From positions 1 to 50,924 of the forward strand of contig CAJTXL010000024.1 in NCBI GenBank assembly GCA_910583525.1: a stretch of DNA of 50,924 nucleotides, read 5' to 3'. A program made the translations under genes and the position numbers. Shown here piece by piece: positions 15,875-23,810 of this stretch (the first letter of the stretch is position 1; each line of letters starts with the position of its first letter). The notes under the pieces are model-generated. The model ran no database searches. It was given only the letters and a program-made list of their open reading frames with translations, and was not told the origin of the DNA. Origin of the DNA: an uncultured Muribaculaceae bacterium. GTDB taxonomy: Bacteria > Bacteroidota > Bacteroidia > Bacteroidales > Muribaculaceae.

Positions 15875-16552
15875 ATGAAAAAATTTATCATTCTTGCAGT
15901 GGCAGCAGTGGCAGCATTCGGCGCAAATGCCGCCGACAACGACTTCGCACCTTCTAAAGGCGACTTCTCGACCGAAGTACAGTTCAACCCCTTCAACAGC
16001 GACTACACTTTCTCTATCGACGCTCTCAAAGGCCGTTACTTCTTCTCGGACAAAGACGCTCTCACAATCCAGTTCGGCATCAACGCCATCAACCGCAAGA
16101 GCGTACCCAATACCGAAAACGACGCCTATACCTCGCACTACAACGGCACATTCCGCATCGGCCTGGGCTACGAACGCCATTTCTTCAACTACAAGCGCAT
16201 CGACCTCTATGGCGGCGCCAACGTATACTACGCTCACCGTTTCGCGCAGTCGAAAGAGATGTACGACGACAAGAACGGCGTCCGCTACGAAGGCTACGAC
16301 AACATCGATGGTGTGAAATCGGGCAACGGCTTCGGCTTCAACTTCTTCACCGGCCTCGACTTCTACATCTACAAAGGTCTCTACTGCGGCGTTGAAATCG
16401 CCCTCAACCTCGAAGACCAGCTCGTGTCGAACTATAAGAAGGTGACAATCAGCGGCGGTCAGGAAACCGACGACAAGACCAAACAGGGCGGCCACGACTT
16501 CTCGCTCAACACCAAAGTGCAGCCTCTTCTCCGCCTTGGCTGGCGCTTCTGA
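15875..16552 (+). CDS. Outer-membrane beta-barrel protein
   Basis: The 225-residue protein has a signal peptide (KKFIILAVAAVAAFGANA, cut near residue 20). It is then rich in alternating hydrophobic and aromatic strands (FRIGLGYERHFF, IDLYGGANVYYAHRF, GFNFFTGLDFYIYKGLYCGVEIAL) and ends in WRF. A terminal aromatic residue and this strand pattern are typical of small outer-membrane barrels. No specific family or ligand is recognised. It is monocistronic, with its own promoter and a strong terminator. Codon use is GC-rich, unlike the hip genes just upstream. Confidence 0.85.
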   Translation: MKKFIILAVAAVAAFGANAADNDFAPSKGDFSTEVQFNPFNSDYTFSIDALKGRYFFSDKDALTIQFGINAINRKSVPNTENDAYTSHYNGTFRIGLGYERHFFNYKRIDLYGGANVYYAHRFAQSKEMYDDKNGVRYEGYDNIDGVKSGNGFGFNFFTGLDFYIYKGLYCGVEIALNLEDQLVSNYKKVTISGGQETDDKTKQGGHDFSLNTKVQPLLRLGWRF

Positions 16553-16576
16553 TAAAAGGCTACTAAATAATGCGAA

Positions 16577-16612
16577 CCGCGCCGCAGGGACTGGCTCTGC
16601 GGCGCGGCTTTT
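16577..16612 (+). terminator. Strong Rho-independent terminator
   Basis: An 11-bp perfect GC-rich stem (CCGCGCCGCAG at 16577-16587, inverse at 16597-16607) with a 9-nt loop is followed by CTTTTGCG. It lies 24 bp after the beta-barrel gene. Confidence 0.85.
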
Positions 16613-16633
16613 GCGTTATAATCCGTTTATCTT

Positions 16634-16736
16634 GACCTATATAGGTCTAAAAAGTCAAGCAGGCTTCAATGACCCCACGAAATATCCATTGAGAATTTTT
16701 GCCAATATTGGCACTTTTTCTCAATGGCACTTTTTT
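16634..16736 (+). ncRNA. Gene-free stretch with a second terminator-like hairpin; possible small RNA
   Basis: A 14-bp self-palindrome GACCTATATAGGTC occurs at 16634-16647, nested inside CTTGAC (16631) and GTCAAG (16654). A long hairpin follows: CCATTGAGAA (16686) pairs with TTCTCAATGG (718-727), with an inner TGCCA/TGGCA stem, then CACTTTTTTATTG. This looks like a second intrinsic terminator with no gene between it and the first. A short untranslated RNA is possible, but no clear promoter was found. Confidence 0.3.
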
Positions 16737-16927
16737 ATTGGGAGGTGTCATTGCGGCTAACTGCACTTTTGCCCTCTATTTGGCCGGGCTGTTGGCCATT
16801 TTTTTGCCTATTTTATTCAATACGGCGATTTGACTGAACAAAAACGCGGTTTTGCGGTATAGTAGATTATGCACGGCCGTTGTTTGTACCGCTTTTTGGG
16901 TGGTATTTCGGGGCTCGCCGGCATCAC

Positions 16928-17019
16928 GAATTTTCGGGAAACCGGGGAATCTGGCGTTTTGAATTTTCGGGAAATCGGGGATTTCGCCATTTGAAATTTG
17001 CGGAGAATAGGATTTTTCG
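16928..17019. repeat. Degenerate ~32-bp tandem repeat (about three units)
   Basis: Units start at 16928, 16961 and 16993. The first two share GAATTTTCGGGAAA(C/T)CGGGGA and similar tails (TGGCGTTTT, TCGCCATTT); the third is shorter and diverged (GAAATTTGCGGAGAATAGG). The array runs into the promoter of the DUF4143 ATPase. The 16740-16927 part of this gap shows no gene. Confidence 0.6.
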
Positions 17020-17028
17020 TTAATTTTG
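16997..17028 (+). promoter_or_regulatory. Promoter of the DUF4143 ATPase gene
   Basis: TTTG at 16997-17000 lies 20 bp before TAATTTTG at 17021-17028. The start codon at 17052 leaves a leader of about 17 nt. The -33 element falls inside the third tandem-repeat unit. Confidence 0.65.
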
Positions 17029-17051
17029 CCGTTGTGATAATATTGTAAATC

Positions 17052-18389
17052 ATGGATAAGAGAGTATTTAAAAGGAAAATATACGATAGGATTCTGAAAT
17101 GGAAACAAGAGTCAAATGGTGAAAGCGCGTTGATGATACAAGGCGCGAGGCGTATCGGCAAATCGACTATTGCAGAGGAGTTCGCAAAGAAGGAATACTC
17201 GTCATATCTGATTATTGATTTCAACAAGGCATCTGTGTCGGTAAAATCTCTTTTCGATGATTTGATGGATTTGGATTTTATCTTTCTCCAACTACAAACC
17301 ATCTATAATGTCGTTTTGGAAGAACGAAAGTCTGTTATCATATTTGACGAGGTACAAAAATGTCCTAATGCAAGACAGGCCATCAAATATCTTGTGCAGG
17401 ACGGGCGATATGATTATATCGAAACCGGCTCGCTCATCAGCATCAAACAGAACACCAAAAATATAAGCATCCCGAGCGAGGAGGAACGGCTTGACATGTA
17501 TCCGATGGACTTTGAAGAGTTCCGTTGGGCCTTGGGCGATTTTGCATCCATCCCTCTTATCAAGACATTCTATGAAAAGCGAATGCCATTGGGCGCGGCA
17601 CACAGAACCAAGCAAAAAGATTTGCGACTTTATATGTTGGTCGGAGGCATGCCTCAGGCGGTAAATGAATATCTCGACACCAACAATCTCGCAAAGGTTG
17701 ACGCGGTCAAGCGAAGAATCATTAAACTGTATTCTGACGACTTCTTAAAGATTGATGCAACGGGAAAGCTCAGCAAATTGTTTATGGCAATCCCCTCTCA
17801 GTTAAGCAAAAAGTCTACACGGTTTTATACAAGCTCTGTTGTCGGAGAATTGGAAGACAATACAGCGGCCGAGATGCTCATCAGCCTTGAAGACAGCAAA
17901 ACCGTGTTGGTGTCGTATCATTCCGATGACCCCAATGTGGGTATGTCGTTGACGCAAGATATTTCGCGATACAAGCTCTTTGTTGCCGATACGGGATTGT
18001 TTGTGACAATGGTGTTTTGGGACAAAGACTTTGCCGAGAATATCATCTATCAAAAATTATTGGCCGATAAGCTGGAGGCTAATCTCGGCTATGTATACGA
18101 AAACCTTGTGGCTCAAATGCTGACGGCAGCAGGCAATAAGCTGTTCTACTATACATTTGAAAAAGATGAGAAGCATTCGTATGAAATAGATTTTCTATTA
18201 TCGAGAGGCAATAAGATATGTCCGATAGAAGTCAAATCTTCCGGGTACAAGACACACGCCTCTCTCGATGCTTTCATGGCAAAATACTCTGCCAGGATTA
18301 AAAACAGCTATCTGCTATATACCAAAGACCTTCGAATAGGCGAAAACGGGTTGATATACTTACCTTTCTATATGACGGGGATGATTTAG
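17052..18389 (+). CDS. AAA-type ATPase with C-terminal DUF4143 nuclease-like domain
   Basis: The 445-residue protein has Walker A GARRIGKST (residues ~32-40), Walker B VIIFDEVQ (~95-102) and a sensor-like IETGSLIS. The middle holds a winged-helix-type segment (LYMLVGGMPQAVNEYL). The C-terminal DUF4143 domain has EIDFLLSRGNKICPIEVKSSG, whose acidic and Lys residues match a PD-(D/E)XK core. Such ATPases are multicopy in Bacteroidales and of unknown function. The gene is more AT-rich than its neighbours and stands alone between promoters, which suggests acquisition (inference). Confidence 0.85.
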   Translation: MDKRVFKRKIYDRILKWKQESNGESALMIQGARRIGKSTIAEEFAKKEYSSYLIIDFNKASVSVKSLFDDLMDLDFIFLQLQTIYNVVLEERKSVIIFDEVQKCPNARQAIKYLVQDGRYDYIETGSLISIKQNTKNISIPSEEERLDMYPMDFEEFRWALGDFASIPLIKTFYEKRMPLGAAHRTKQKDLRLYMLVGGMPQAVNEYLDTNNLAKVDAVKRRIIKLYSDDFLKIDATGKLSKLFMAIPSQLSKKSTRFYTSSVVGELEDNTAAEMLISLEDSKTVLVSYHSDDPNVGMSLTQDISRYKLFVADTGLFVTMVFWDKDFAENIIYQKLLADKLEANLGYVYENLVAQMLTAAGNKLFYYTFEKDEKHSYEIDFLLSRGNKICPIEVKSSGYKTHASLDAFMAKYSARIKNSYLLYTKDLRIGENGLIYLPFYMTGMI

Positions 18390-18433
18390 ACCGTGGCCGT
18401 TTCCGTTTCGATTTGCAACAAAACACAAACAAG

Positions 18434-18466
18434 TTTGGTTTTGTATTCGACTTATTCGTACCTTTG
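18434..18466 (+). promoter_or_regulatory. Promoter of cca, placed very close to the start codon
   Basis: TTTG at 18434-18437 and TACCTTTG at 18459-18466 are 21 bp apart. The ATG of cca is at 18472, only five bases after the -7 box, so the mRNA is predicted to begin at or next to the initiator. Confidence 0.65.
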
Positions 18467-18471
18467 CACTA

Positions 18472-19896
18472 ATGGACCTTAAAGAGAAAATCGACAGCAA
18501 AATATTCCATACGGTGGGTTCGGCGGCTGATGCTCTCGGCCGCGAGGCATACGTCGTGGGCGGCTATGTACGCGATCTTATCGTGGGGCGCCACTCCAAG
18601 GACATTGATTTCGTCACTGTGGGTTCGGGCATAGAGCTTGCCGAGGAGGTCGCCAAGGCGATGGGTCGCGGTGCGCACCTTGCGGTGTTCCGCAACTACG
18701 GCACGGCGCAGCTCAAACGGGGCGAGACGGAGCTGGAGTTTGTCGGCGCGCGCCGCGAGTCGTACAGCCGCGACTCGCGCAATCCCGTGGTCGAGGACGG
18801 TACGCTTGCCGACGACCTGGCACGCCGCGACTTCACCATCAACGCCTTGGCCGTAAAAGTCAACGCCGACGGCTTCGGCGAAGTGGTCGACAACTATGAC
18901 GGCGTCGGCGACATCGAACGGCGCATAATACGCACTCCGCTCGACCCCGATGTCACTTTCTCCGACGACCCTTTGCGCATGATGCGCGCGATACGTTTTG
19001 CCACACAGCTGCAATTCGACATCTATCCCGAAACGTTCAAGGCCATATGCCGCAACGCCGGGCGCATCGAAATCATAAGCGCCGAGCGTATCAAGGACGA
19101 GCTGTTCAAAATCATGGCGTCGCCCGTGCCGTCGATAGGCTGGAAGCTGCTGCTCGACAGCGGTCTGCTCGCCATCATACTGCCGGAGCTGGCGCGGATG
19201 AAGGGCATCGACGTCGTGAACGGCAGGGCGCACAAAGACAATTTCTACCATACGATGGCGGTGCTCGACGGCGTAGCCGCGGCATCGGACAATGTGTGGC
19301 TGCGTTGGGCCGCCCTTTTCCACGACATCGGCAAGCCCGTAACCAAGCACTTCGACCCGGTCCGGGGCTGGACTTTCCACAACCATAATTTCGTAGGCTC
19401 GAAGATGGTTAAGACCATTTTCCGGCGCATGAAATTTCCGTTAGGCGCCGACCTGGCCTATGTCGCCAAGCTCGTGGAGCTGCACATGCGCCCCATAGCC
19501 CTCGTCGAGGACGAGGTCACCGACAGCGCCGTGCGCCGGTTGGCCAACTATGCCGAAGACGACCTGGCCGACCTCATGACGCTTGCCCGAGCCGACATCA
19601 CAAGCCGCGACGAGGCACGCAAAGCCCGCTATCTGGCAAATTTCGATTTGGTCGAGGAGAAGTTCCGCACCATCTACGCCAAAGACGCCGAGCGTAACCG
19701 CAAGAACCCTGTCGACGGCACCGAAATCATGGCGCTGTTCGGCCTTCCGCAAGGCCCTGAAGTCGGTTTTTTCGCAAAGAACCTCAAGCAGGCGATAAAG
19801 GACTGTGTGATAGACGATACGCGCGAAGCGGCTTTCGCCTATCTTGTCGAGCTTGCCAAAGAGCGCGGCCTGGCGCCCCTGTATAACCCTCAATAA
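18472..19896 (+). CDS. cca: CCA tRNA nucleotidyltransferase with HD domain
   Basis: This enzyme adds or repairs the 3' CCA of tRNAs; the tRNA-Leu in this window needs it because CCA is not encoded. The 474-residue protein has the class II nucleotidyltransferase head (AYVVGGYVRDLIVG, then KDIDFVTVG with the two metal Asp), the motif RRDFTINALA and the RNA-binding head (DPLRMMRAIRFA). Residues ~240-380 form an HD domain (NFYHTMAVLDG, LFHDIGKP). Poly(A) polymerases share the fold, but the full Bacteroidota gene is usually called cca. The start codon is almost at the predicted transcription start. Confidence 0.92.
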   Translation: MDLKEKIDSKIFHTVGSAADALGREAYVVGGYVRDLIVGRHSKDIDFVTVGSGIELAEEVAKAMGRGAHLAVFRNYGTAQLKRGETELEFVGARRESYSRDSRNPVVEDGTLADDLARRDFTINALAVKVNADGFGEVVDNYDGVGDIERRIIRTPLDPDVTFSDDPLRMMRAIRFATQLQFDIYPETFKAICRNAGRIEIISAERIKDELFKIMASPVPSIGWKLLLDSGLLAIILPELARMKGIDVVNGRAHKDNFYHTMAVLDGVAAASDNVWLRWAALFHDIGKPVTKHFDPVRGWTFHNHNFVGSKMVKTIFRRMKFPLGADLAYVAKLVELHMRPIALVEDEVTDSAVRRLANYAEDDLADLMTLARADITSRDEARKARYLANFDLVEEKFRTIYAKDAERNRKNPVDGTEIMALFGLPQGPEVGFFAKNLKQAIKDCVIDDTREAAFAYLVELAKERGLAPLYNPQ

Positions 19897-19915
19897 GAAG
19901 TGATTTAAACTTAAC

Positions 19916-20248
19916 ATGTACTACGTCACAAAACGACTTGAAATATCGGCGGCGCACCGCCTTGAGCTTGACTACGAAAGCAAGTGCACGTCGCTGCACG
20001 GCCACAACTGGATTGTGACCGTGTATTGCCGTGCCGCCGCTCTGAACACAAACGGGATGGTGACCGATTTCACCGACATCAAACGCATTGTGAGCGAAAG
20101 TCTCGACCATCGTTGCCTCAACGACACGCTGCCGTTCAACCCGACGGCCGAGAATATCGCCCGTTGGATATGCGACAATGTCGACAACTGCTATCGTGTC
20201 GACGTACAGGAAAGCGAAGGAAACACTGCAAGCTATGAAAAAGACTGA
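19916..20248 (+). CDS. queD: 6-carboxytetrahydropterin synthase QueD
   Basis: QueD converts dihydroneopterin triphosphate to 6-carboxytetrahydropterin, an early step toward queuosine. The 110-residue protein has the zinc ligands in SAAHRL (His near 14) and SLHGHNW (His pair near 28-30), the motif TDFTDIK, and the catalytic region LDHRCLN. The length is normal for the family. Its end overlaps the queE start by 14 bp, indicating coupled translation. Confidence 0.93.
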   Translation: MYYVTKRLEISAAHRLELDYESKCTSLHGHNWIVTVYCRAAALNTNGMVTDFTDIKRIVSESLDHRCLNDTLPFNPTAENIARWICDNVDNCYRVDVQESEGNTASYEKD

Positions 20249-20795
20249 TACCTACCGGGTAAACGAGATTTTCTATTCCTTGCAGGGCGAAGGCTCGTAT
20301 ACGGGCACTCCGGCTGTCTTTCTCCGCTTTTCGGGCTGCAACCGCCGTTGCGGTTTCTGCGACACCGACCACTCTGCATTCACGCCGATGAGCGGTGAGG
20401 AAATCGCCGATGCCTGCGCCGCATTTCCGGCACGGCATCTTGTCGTTACCGGCGGCGAACCCCTCATGCAGCTCGACTGCGAGCTTATCCGCCTGCTCAA
20501 AGCCCGTGGTTTTTATATACAGGTCGAGACAAACGGCTCGCTGCCTGTGCCTACCGGCGTCGACTGGGTGACATGCTCGCCCAAAGACGCCCCTTGGCAG
20601 ATTGACCGCGCAGACGAGCTTAAAGTGGTATACCAAGGGCAGGACGTCGAAGAATTGGCGTCGCATTTCAGCACACCGCTGCGCTTCCTTCAGCCATGTT
20701 CGGGCCGGAACATCAAAGAGACGGTCGATTATATCCTCTCGCATCCCCAGTGGCGGCTGTCTTTGCAGACGCACAAACTGATAGACATACGATAA
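20235..20795 (+). CDS. queE: 7-carboxy-7-deazaguanine synthase QueE
   Basis: QueE is a radical-SAM enzyme that forms the 7-deazaguanine core from the QueD product. The 186-residue protein has FYSLQGEGSYTGTPAVFLR, the cluster motif CNRRCGFCD (CxxxCxxC), and the SAM-binding GGEPLMQ. The start at 20235 (ATGAAAAAG) is preferred to 20178, which would lie deep within queD. queC is not seen in the window. Confidence 0.94.
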   Translation: MKKTDTYRVNEIFYSLQGEGSYTGTPAVFLRFSGCNRRCGFCDTDHSAFTPMSGEEIADACAAFPARHLVVTGGEPLMQLDCELIRLLKARGFYIQVETNGSLPVPTGVDWVTCSPKDAPWQIDRADELKVVYQGQDVEELASHFSTPLRFLQPCSGRNIKETVDYILSHPQWRLSLQTHKLIDIR

Positions 20796-20801
20796 ACTGC
20801 G

Positions 20802-21983
20802 ATGGCGCGTCTACTCTCTGTAATATTGGCCGTACTGGCATTTGCGGTTTCGGGTGTGAAAGCCTCCGATGCCGATACGACCGTATATTTTGTCAACATC
20901 TATCCCGGCCCCGAAATCTACGAGCTTGAAGGCCATTCGGCCATCGTGGTCGACATTGAGGGTCAAGCGCCGCTGTCCTATAATTTCGGGGTGTTCGACT
21001 TCAACGCGCCCAATTTCGTATACCGCTTCGTGAAAGGCGAAACCGACTATATGGCCGTAGAGTGGCCTTTGGAGCCTTTTCTTGCGCCCTATGCCATGCA
21101 GGGACGGCGCGTGGTGGCGCACAGGCTCAATTTCGACAGTCGGCAGAAGGCGCGCATTACGGCCCTGCTGAAAGAGAACGTCAAGCGCGAAAACGCCGTC
21201 TACCGCTATAACTACGTCAAAGACAACTGTGCCACACGACCTTTGCGTGTGGTCGAGCTTGCCTGCGGCGACAGCATAATGCTTGCCCCGGCACCGTTCG
21301 AGGCAAACTCTTTTACACAGCCTACGTTCCGCAACATAATGCGCCATTACCACCGCAATTATCCGTGGTATCAGTTCGGCATAGACCTCGCCCTCGGCAG
21401 CGGCATCGACAACCGGCTGTCGCGCCGTGAGATGGCCTTTGCTCCTGCCGAACTCGACGGCATGCTCGGCAAAGCCACCGCCGGAGGGCGGCCGCTTGTC
21501 TCCGGGACACGTGTCTGGGTCAATTATCCGGCCGGTTTTCCGCTTGCCGACCCTACACCGTGGTATGCTACTCCGCTTTTTGTCGGCTGGTGCATATTCG
21601 CGCTCGCGCTCGCAGTTACTGTCCGCGACTTACGTCGCCGTCGCACGACGCGATGGTTCGATGCCGTTTTGTTCGCCGTCATGGGCGCGACAGGGTTGGT
21701 GCTCACGTTCCTTATCTTCGTGTCGGTGCACGAGGCCACTTCGCCCAACTGGCTATACGCGTGGCTCAATCCGCTTTGCCTGCTTGTGCCGGTGTTCATC
21801 TACATAAAAAAGGCAAAAAAGGTGCTTATATGCTACCAAATCGCTAACTTTGCGGTGCTTTTTGCCTTGTTGGCCGGATGGTACTTCCTGCCGCAGTCGG
21901 CCAATGCCGCGTTTCTGCCGCTTGTATGTGCCGAAATGCTGAGGTCGGCAAGCTATATTTACATAAACCGCCGTGCCGCGTAA
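20802..21983 (+). CDS. DUF4105 (Lnb-like periplasmic domain) membrane protein
   Basis: The 393-residue protein has a signal peptide (to ~residue 21), a periplasmic domain to ~250, then four or five transmembrane helices. The domain matches DUF4105/Lnb N-terminal family: IYELEGHSAIVV, NFGVFDFNAPNFVYRF, and NYVKDNCATRPL with the candidate catalytic Cys (~residue 142) and His (~47). Lnb in Firmicutes transfers an acyl chain on lipoproteins, so lipoprotein or lipid transacylation is possible; activity here is inferred. It is 6 bp after queE. Confidence 0.82.
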   Translation: MARLLSVILAVLAFAVSGVKASDADTTVYFVNIYPGPEIYELEGHSAIVVDIEGQAPLSYNFGVFDFNAPNFVYRFVKGETDYMAVEWPLEPFLAPYAMQGRRVVAHRLNFDSRQKARITALLKENVKRENAVYRYNYVKDNCATRPLRVVELACGDSIMLAPAPFEANSFTQPTFRNIMRHYHRNYPWYQFGIDLALGSGIDNRLSRREMAFAPAELDGMLGKATAGGRPLVSGTRVWVNYPAGFPLADPTPWYATPLFVGWCIFALALAVTVRDLRRRRTTRWFDAVLFAVMGATGLVLTFLIFVSVHEATSPNWLYAWLNPLCLLVPVFIYIKKAKKVLICYQIANFAVLFALLAGWYFLPQSANAAFLPLVCAEMLRSASYIYINRRAA

Positions 21984-21992
21984 ACTATTGAT

Positions 21993-23627
21993 ATGACGAT
22001 AAGCCCAAAAAATATCTTCTCCCTGAAACCGTCTGTGCCGAGGCTTTTTGTTGCCTTGGTTGCCGGAGTGGTGTCGTTGGGGATGGGTGCCGCCGACTCC
22101 GGCCAGGCACGTTTGCTGCTTACCGTCGTTGTCGACGGCCTCGATGCCGATTACCTCGGTTTGCTCGACAGTCACTTCGGTGATGGCGGTTTCCGCAGGC
22201 TTCAGCGCGACGGAGCCGTACTTACGGCAGACTACGGGCCCGGCCTTGATGCCGCCGCCGCCACCGTCACGCTCGTTACGGGCGCAGCGCCGTCGACCAG
22301 CGGCGTAGCCTCTTCGACGCGCTACGACCGCGAGAACATGCGCGTCACATCGCTGTTCCGCGACCCTGAAGTACTCGGCAATTTCACCGCGGTAGGCTAT
22401 TCACCTGCCGCGCTCAGAGTGAGCACCGTCGCCGACGAAGCGCGCATCGCCGCAGGCGGCGTCAATGTGGTGTATGCCGTGTCGCCTTCGCCCGTGCAGG
22501 CGATAGCCCTTGCCGGACATGCCGCCAACTCGGCGCTTTGGCTCGACCATAAGACGGGCAACTGGGCCTCGTCGACCTACTACAAGGAGATGCCCGTAGC
22601 CACGGCTACCCGAAACCGTACCGTGCCCTTGTCGTCGCGCCTCGACACCATGAGCTGGACGCCGACTTTGCCGCCGGAGAGTTTTACATCGCTCCCCGAC
22701 CATCTGAGGCGCTATCCGTTCAGATATGTCTTCCCGGCATCCAACCCTCAGCGGCTCGACATGTTCATGGCCTCGCCGTTGGTAAACCGAGAGGTGTCGG
22801 GAGTCGCCGCCGACCTGCTTTCGACGCTGCGCGTCGGGCAGCACGAGGGCGTAACCGATGTGCTCAGCCTGGCGTACACTCTGCAACCCTACAACTACGG
22901 CAAGGCTACCGACAAGCGCCCCGAGCTTATGGACGCCTATGTCAAGCTCGACCGTTCGCTCGAACAGCTTTTTGCCGACATAGACCGGCGTGTAGGCCTC
23001 GACAAGACCGTCGTTGTGCTTGCCGCCACACCACCACGCCGCCAAAGCCGTCGCGACGACGGCCAGTGGGGCATCCCTTACGGCGAATTCTCCACTCGCA
23101 AGGCCATATCGCTGCTCAACATTTACCTTATGGCCGTATATGGTAACGGCGACTACGTCAGCGCCTACCACAAGGGGCAATTCTATCTCAACCACGCCTT
23201 GCTGAAAGAGCGCTCCCTCGACGAGCGTATGGTGCGCGCCGAGGCCGCATCTTTCCTCGCCAAAATGACGGGGGTCGACCGTGTTCACACCATCGACGAT
23301 GTCGTTGCCGGACGTGCCGGCGAACAGGCCGAGGCTCTAAGGCGCAACATCGACTATGCCACAGCCGGCGACCTGATTGTCGACGTCGCCCCCGGCGTGG
23401 AGATTGTCGATGATTACAATACGGCACCTGCGGCAAACCATGTCTCCATGGTCGAGCGCATGGCGGCCACGACGGCGCCGGTGTTCATCTTGGCGCCCGG
23501 CATTGCTCCGCAGACCATGGGCATGCCTGTCGATGCCCGTGCCATCGCCCCGACGGTATGTCGCATACTGCGCATACGTTCGCCCAACGGTGCCGCTGCC
23601 GCGCCGGTGCATCTGCTCGGAAAGTAG
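21993..23627 (+). CDS. Alkaline-phosphatase-superfamily protein, probably metal-ligand-deficient
   Basis: The 544-residue exported protein has an N-terminal signal/anchor (to ~35) and a type I phosphodiesterase/PafA-like fold. The first metal Asp is kept (VVVDGLDADYL), and the segment around the nucleophile (ATVTLVTGAAPSTSGV) may keep its Thr. The later ligands look lost: the Asp-x3-His site aligns with QPYNYGK, the ADHG motif reads AATPPRR, and the final THIP His region reads TTAPVF. It may be a pseudo-enzyme or binding protein. It lies 9 bp after the DUF4105 gene and just ahead of the secA promoter. Confidence 0.75.
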   Translation: MTISPKNIFSLKPSVPRLFVALVAGVVSLGMGAADSGQARLLLTVVVDGLDADYLGLLDSHFGDGGFRRLQRDGAVLTADYGPGLDAAAATVTLVTGAAPSTSGVASSTRYDRENMRVTSLFRDPEVLGNFTAVGYSPAALRVSTVADEARIAAGGVNVVYAVSPSPVQAIALAGHAANSALWLDHKTGNWASSTYYKEMPVATATRNRTVPLSSRLDTMSWTPTLPPESFTSLPDHLRRYPFRYVFPASNPQRLDMFMASPLVNREVSGVAADLLSTLRVGQHEGVTDVLSLAYTLQPYNYGKATDKRPELMDAYVKLDRSLEQLFADIDRRVGLDKTVVVLAATPPRRQSRRDDGQWGIPYGEFSTRKAISLLNIYLMAVYGNGDYVSAYHKGQFYLNHALLKERSLDERMVRAEAASFLAKMTGVDRVHTIDDVVAGRAGEQAEALRRNIDYATAGDLIVDVAPGVEIVDDYNTAPAANHVSMVERMAATTAPVFILAPGIAPQTMGMPVDARAIAPTVCRILRIRSPNGAAAAPVHLLGK

Positions 23628-23640
23628 TTCCGGCGCATTG

Positions 23641-23671
23641 TTTGTTATTCTACTGAAAATGTTTACCTTTG
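23641..23671 (+). promoter_or_regulatory. secA promoter
   Basis: TTTG at 23641-23644 and TACCTTTG at 23664-23671 are 19 bp apart. The start codon of secA is at 23811, so the leader is about 130 nt. Confidence 0.7.
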
Positions 23672-23725
23672 CATAATCGGGCGCTCCGCACCCTCTTTGA
23701 CTGTGTCCCCAAATTGCAGGCAGGC

Positions 23726-23754
23726 GTAGATACGTGCCAAAGGCACGTTCCTAC
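23726..23754 (+). promoter_or_regulatory. Hairpin in the secA leader
   Basis: CGTGCC (23733-23738) pairs with GGCACG (23742-23747) around AAA, and outer GTAG (23726-23729) pairs with CTAC (23751-23754). A repeated word (ATTGCAGG at 23713, TTTTGCAGG at 23757) flanks the hairpin on each side. It is not followed by a T-tract. A regulatory role is possible but not shown. Confidence 0.4.
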
Positions 23755-23810
23755 ATTTTGCAGGGTTCACCACGATATAAATTACCGATAAAAATAAAAA
23801 CTCCATACAT

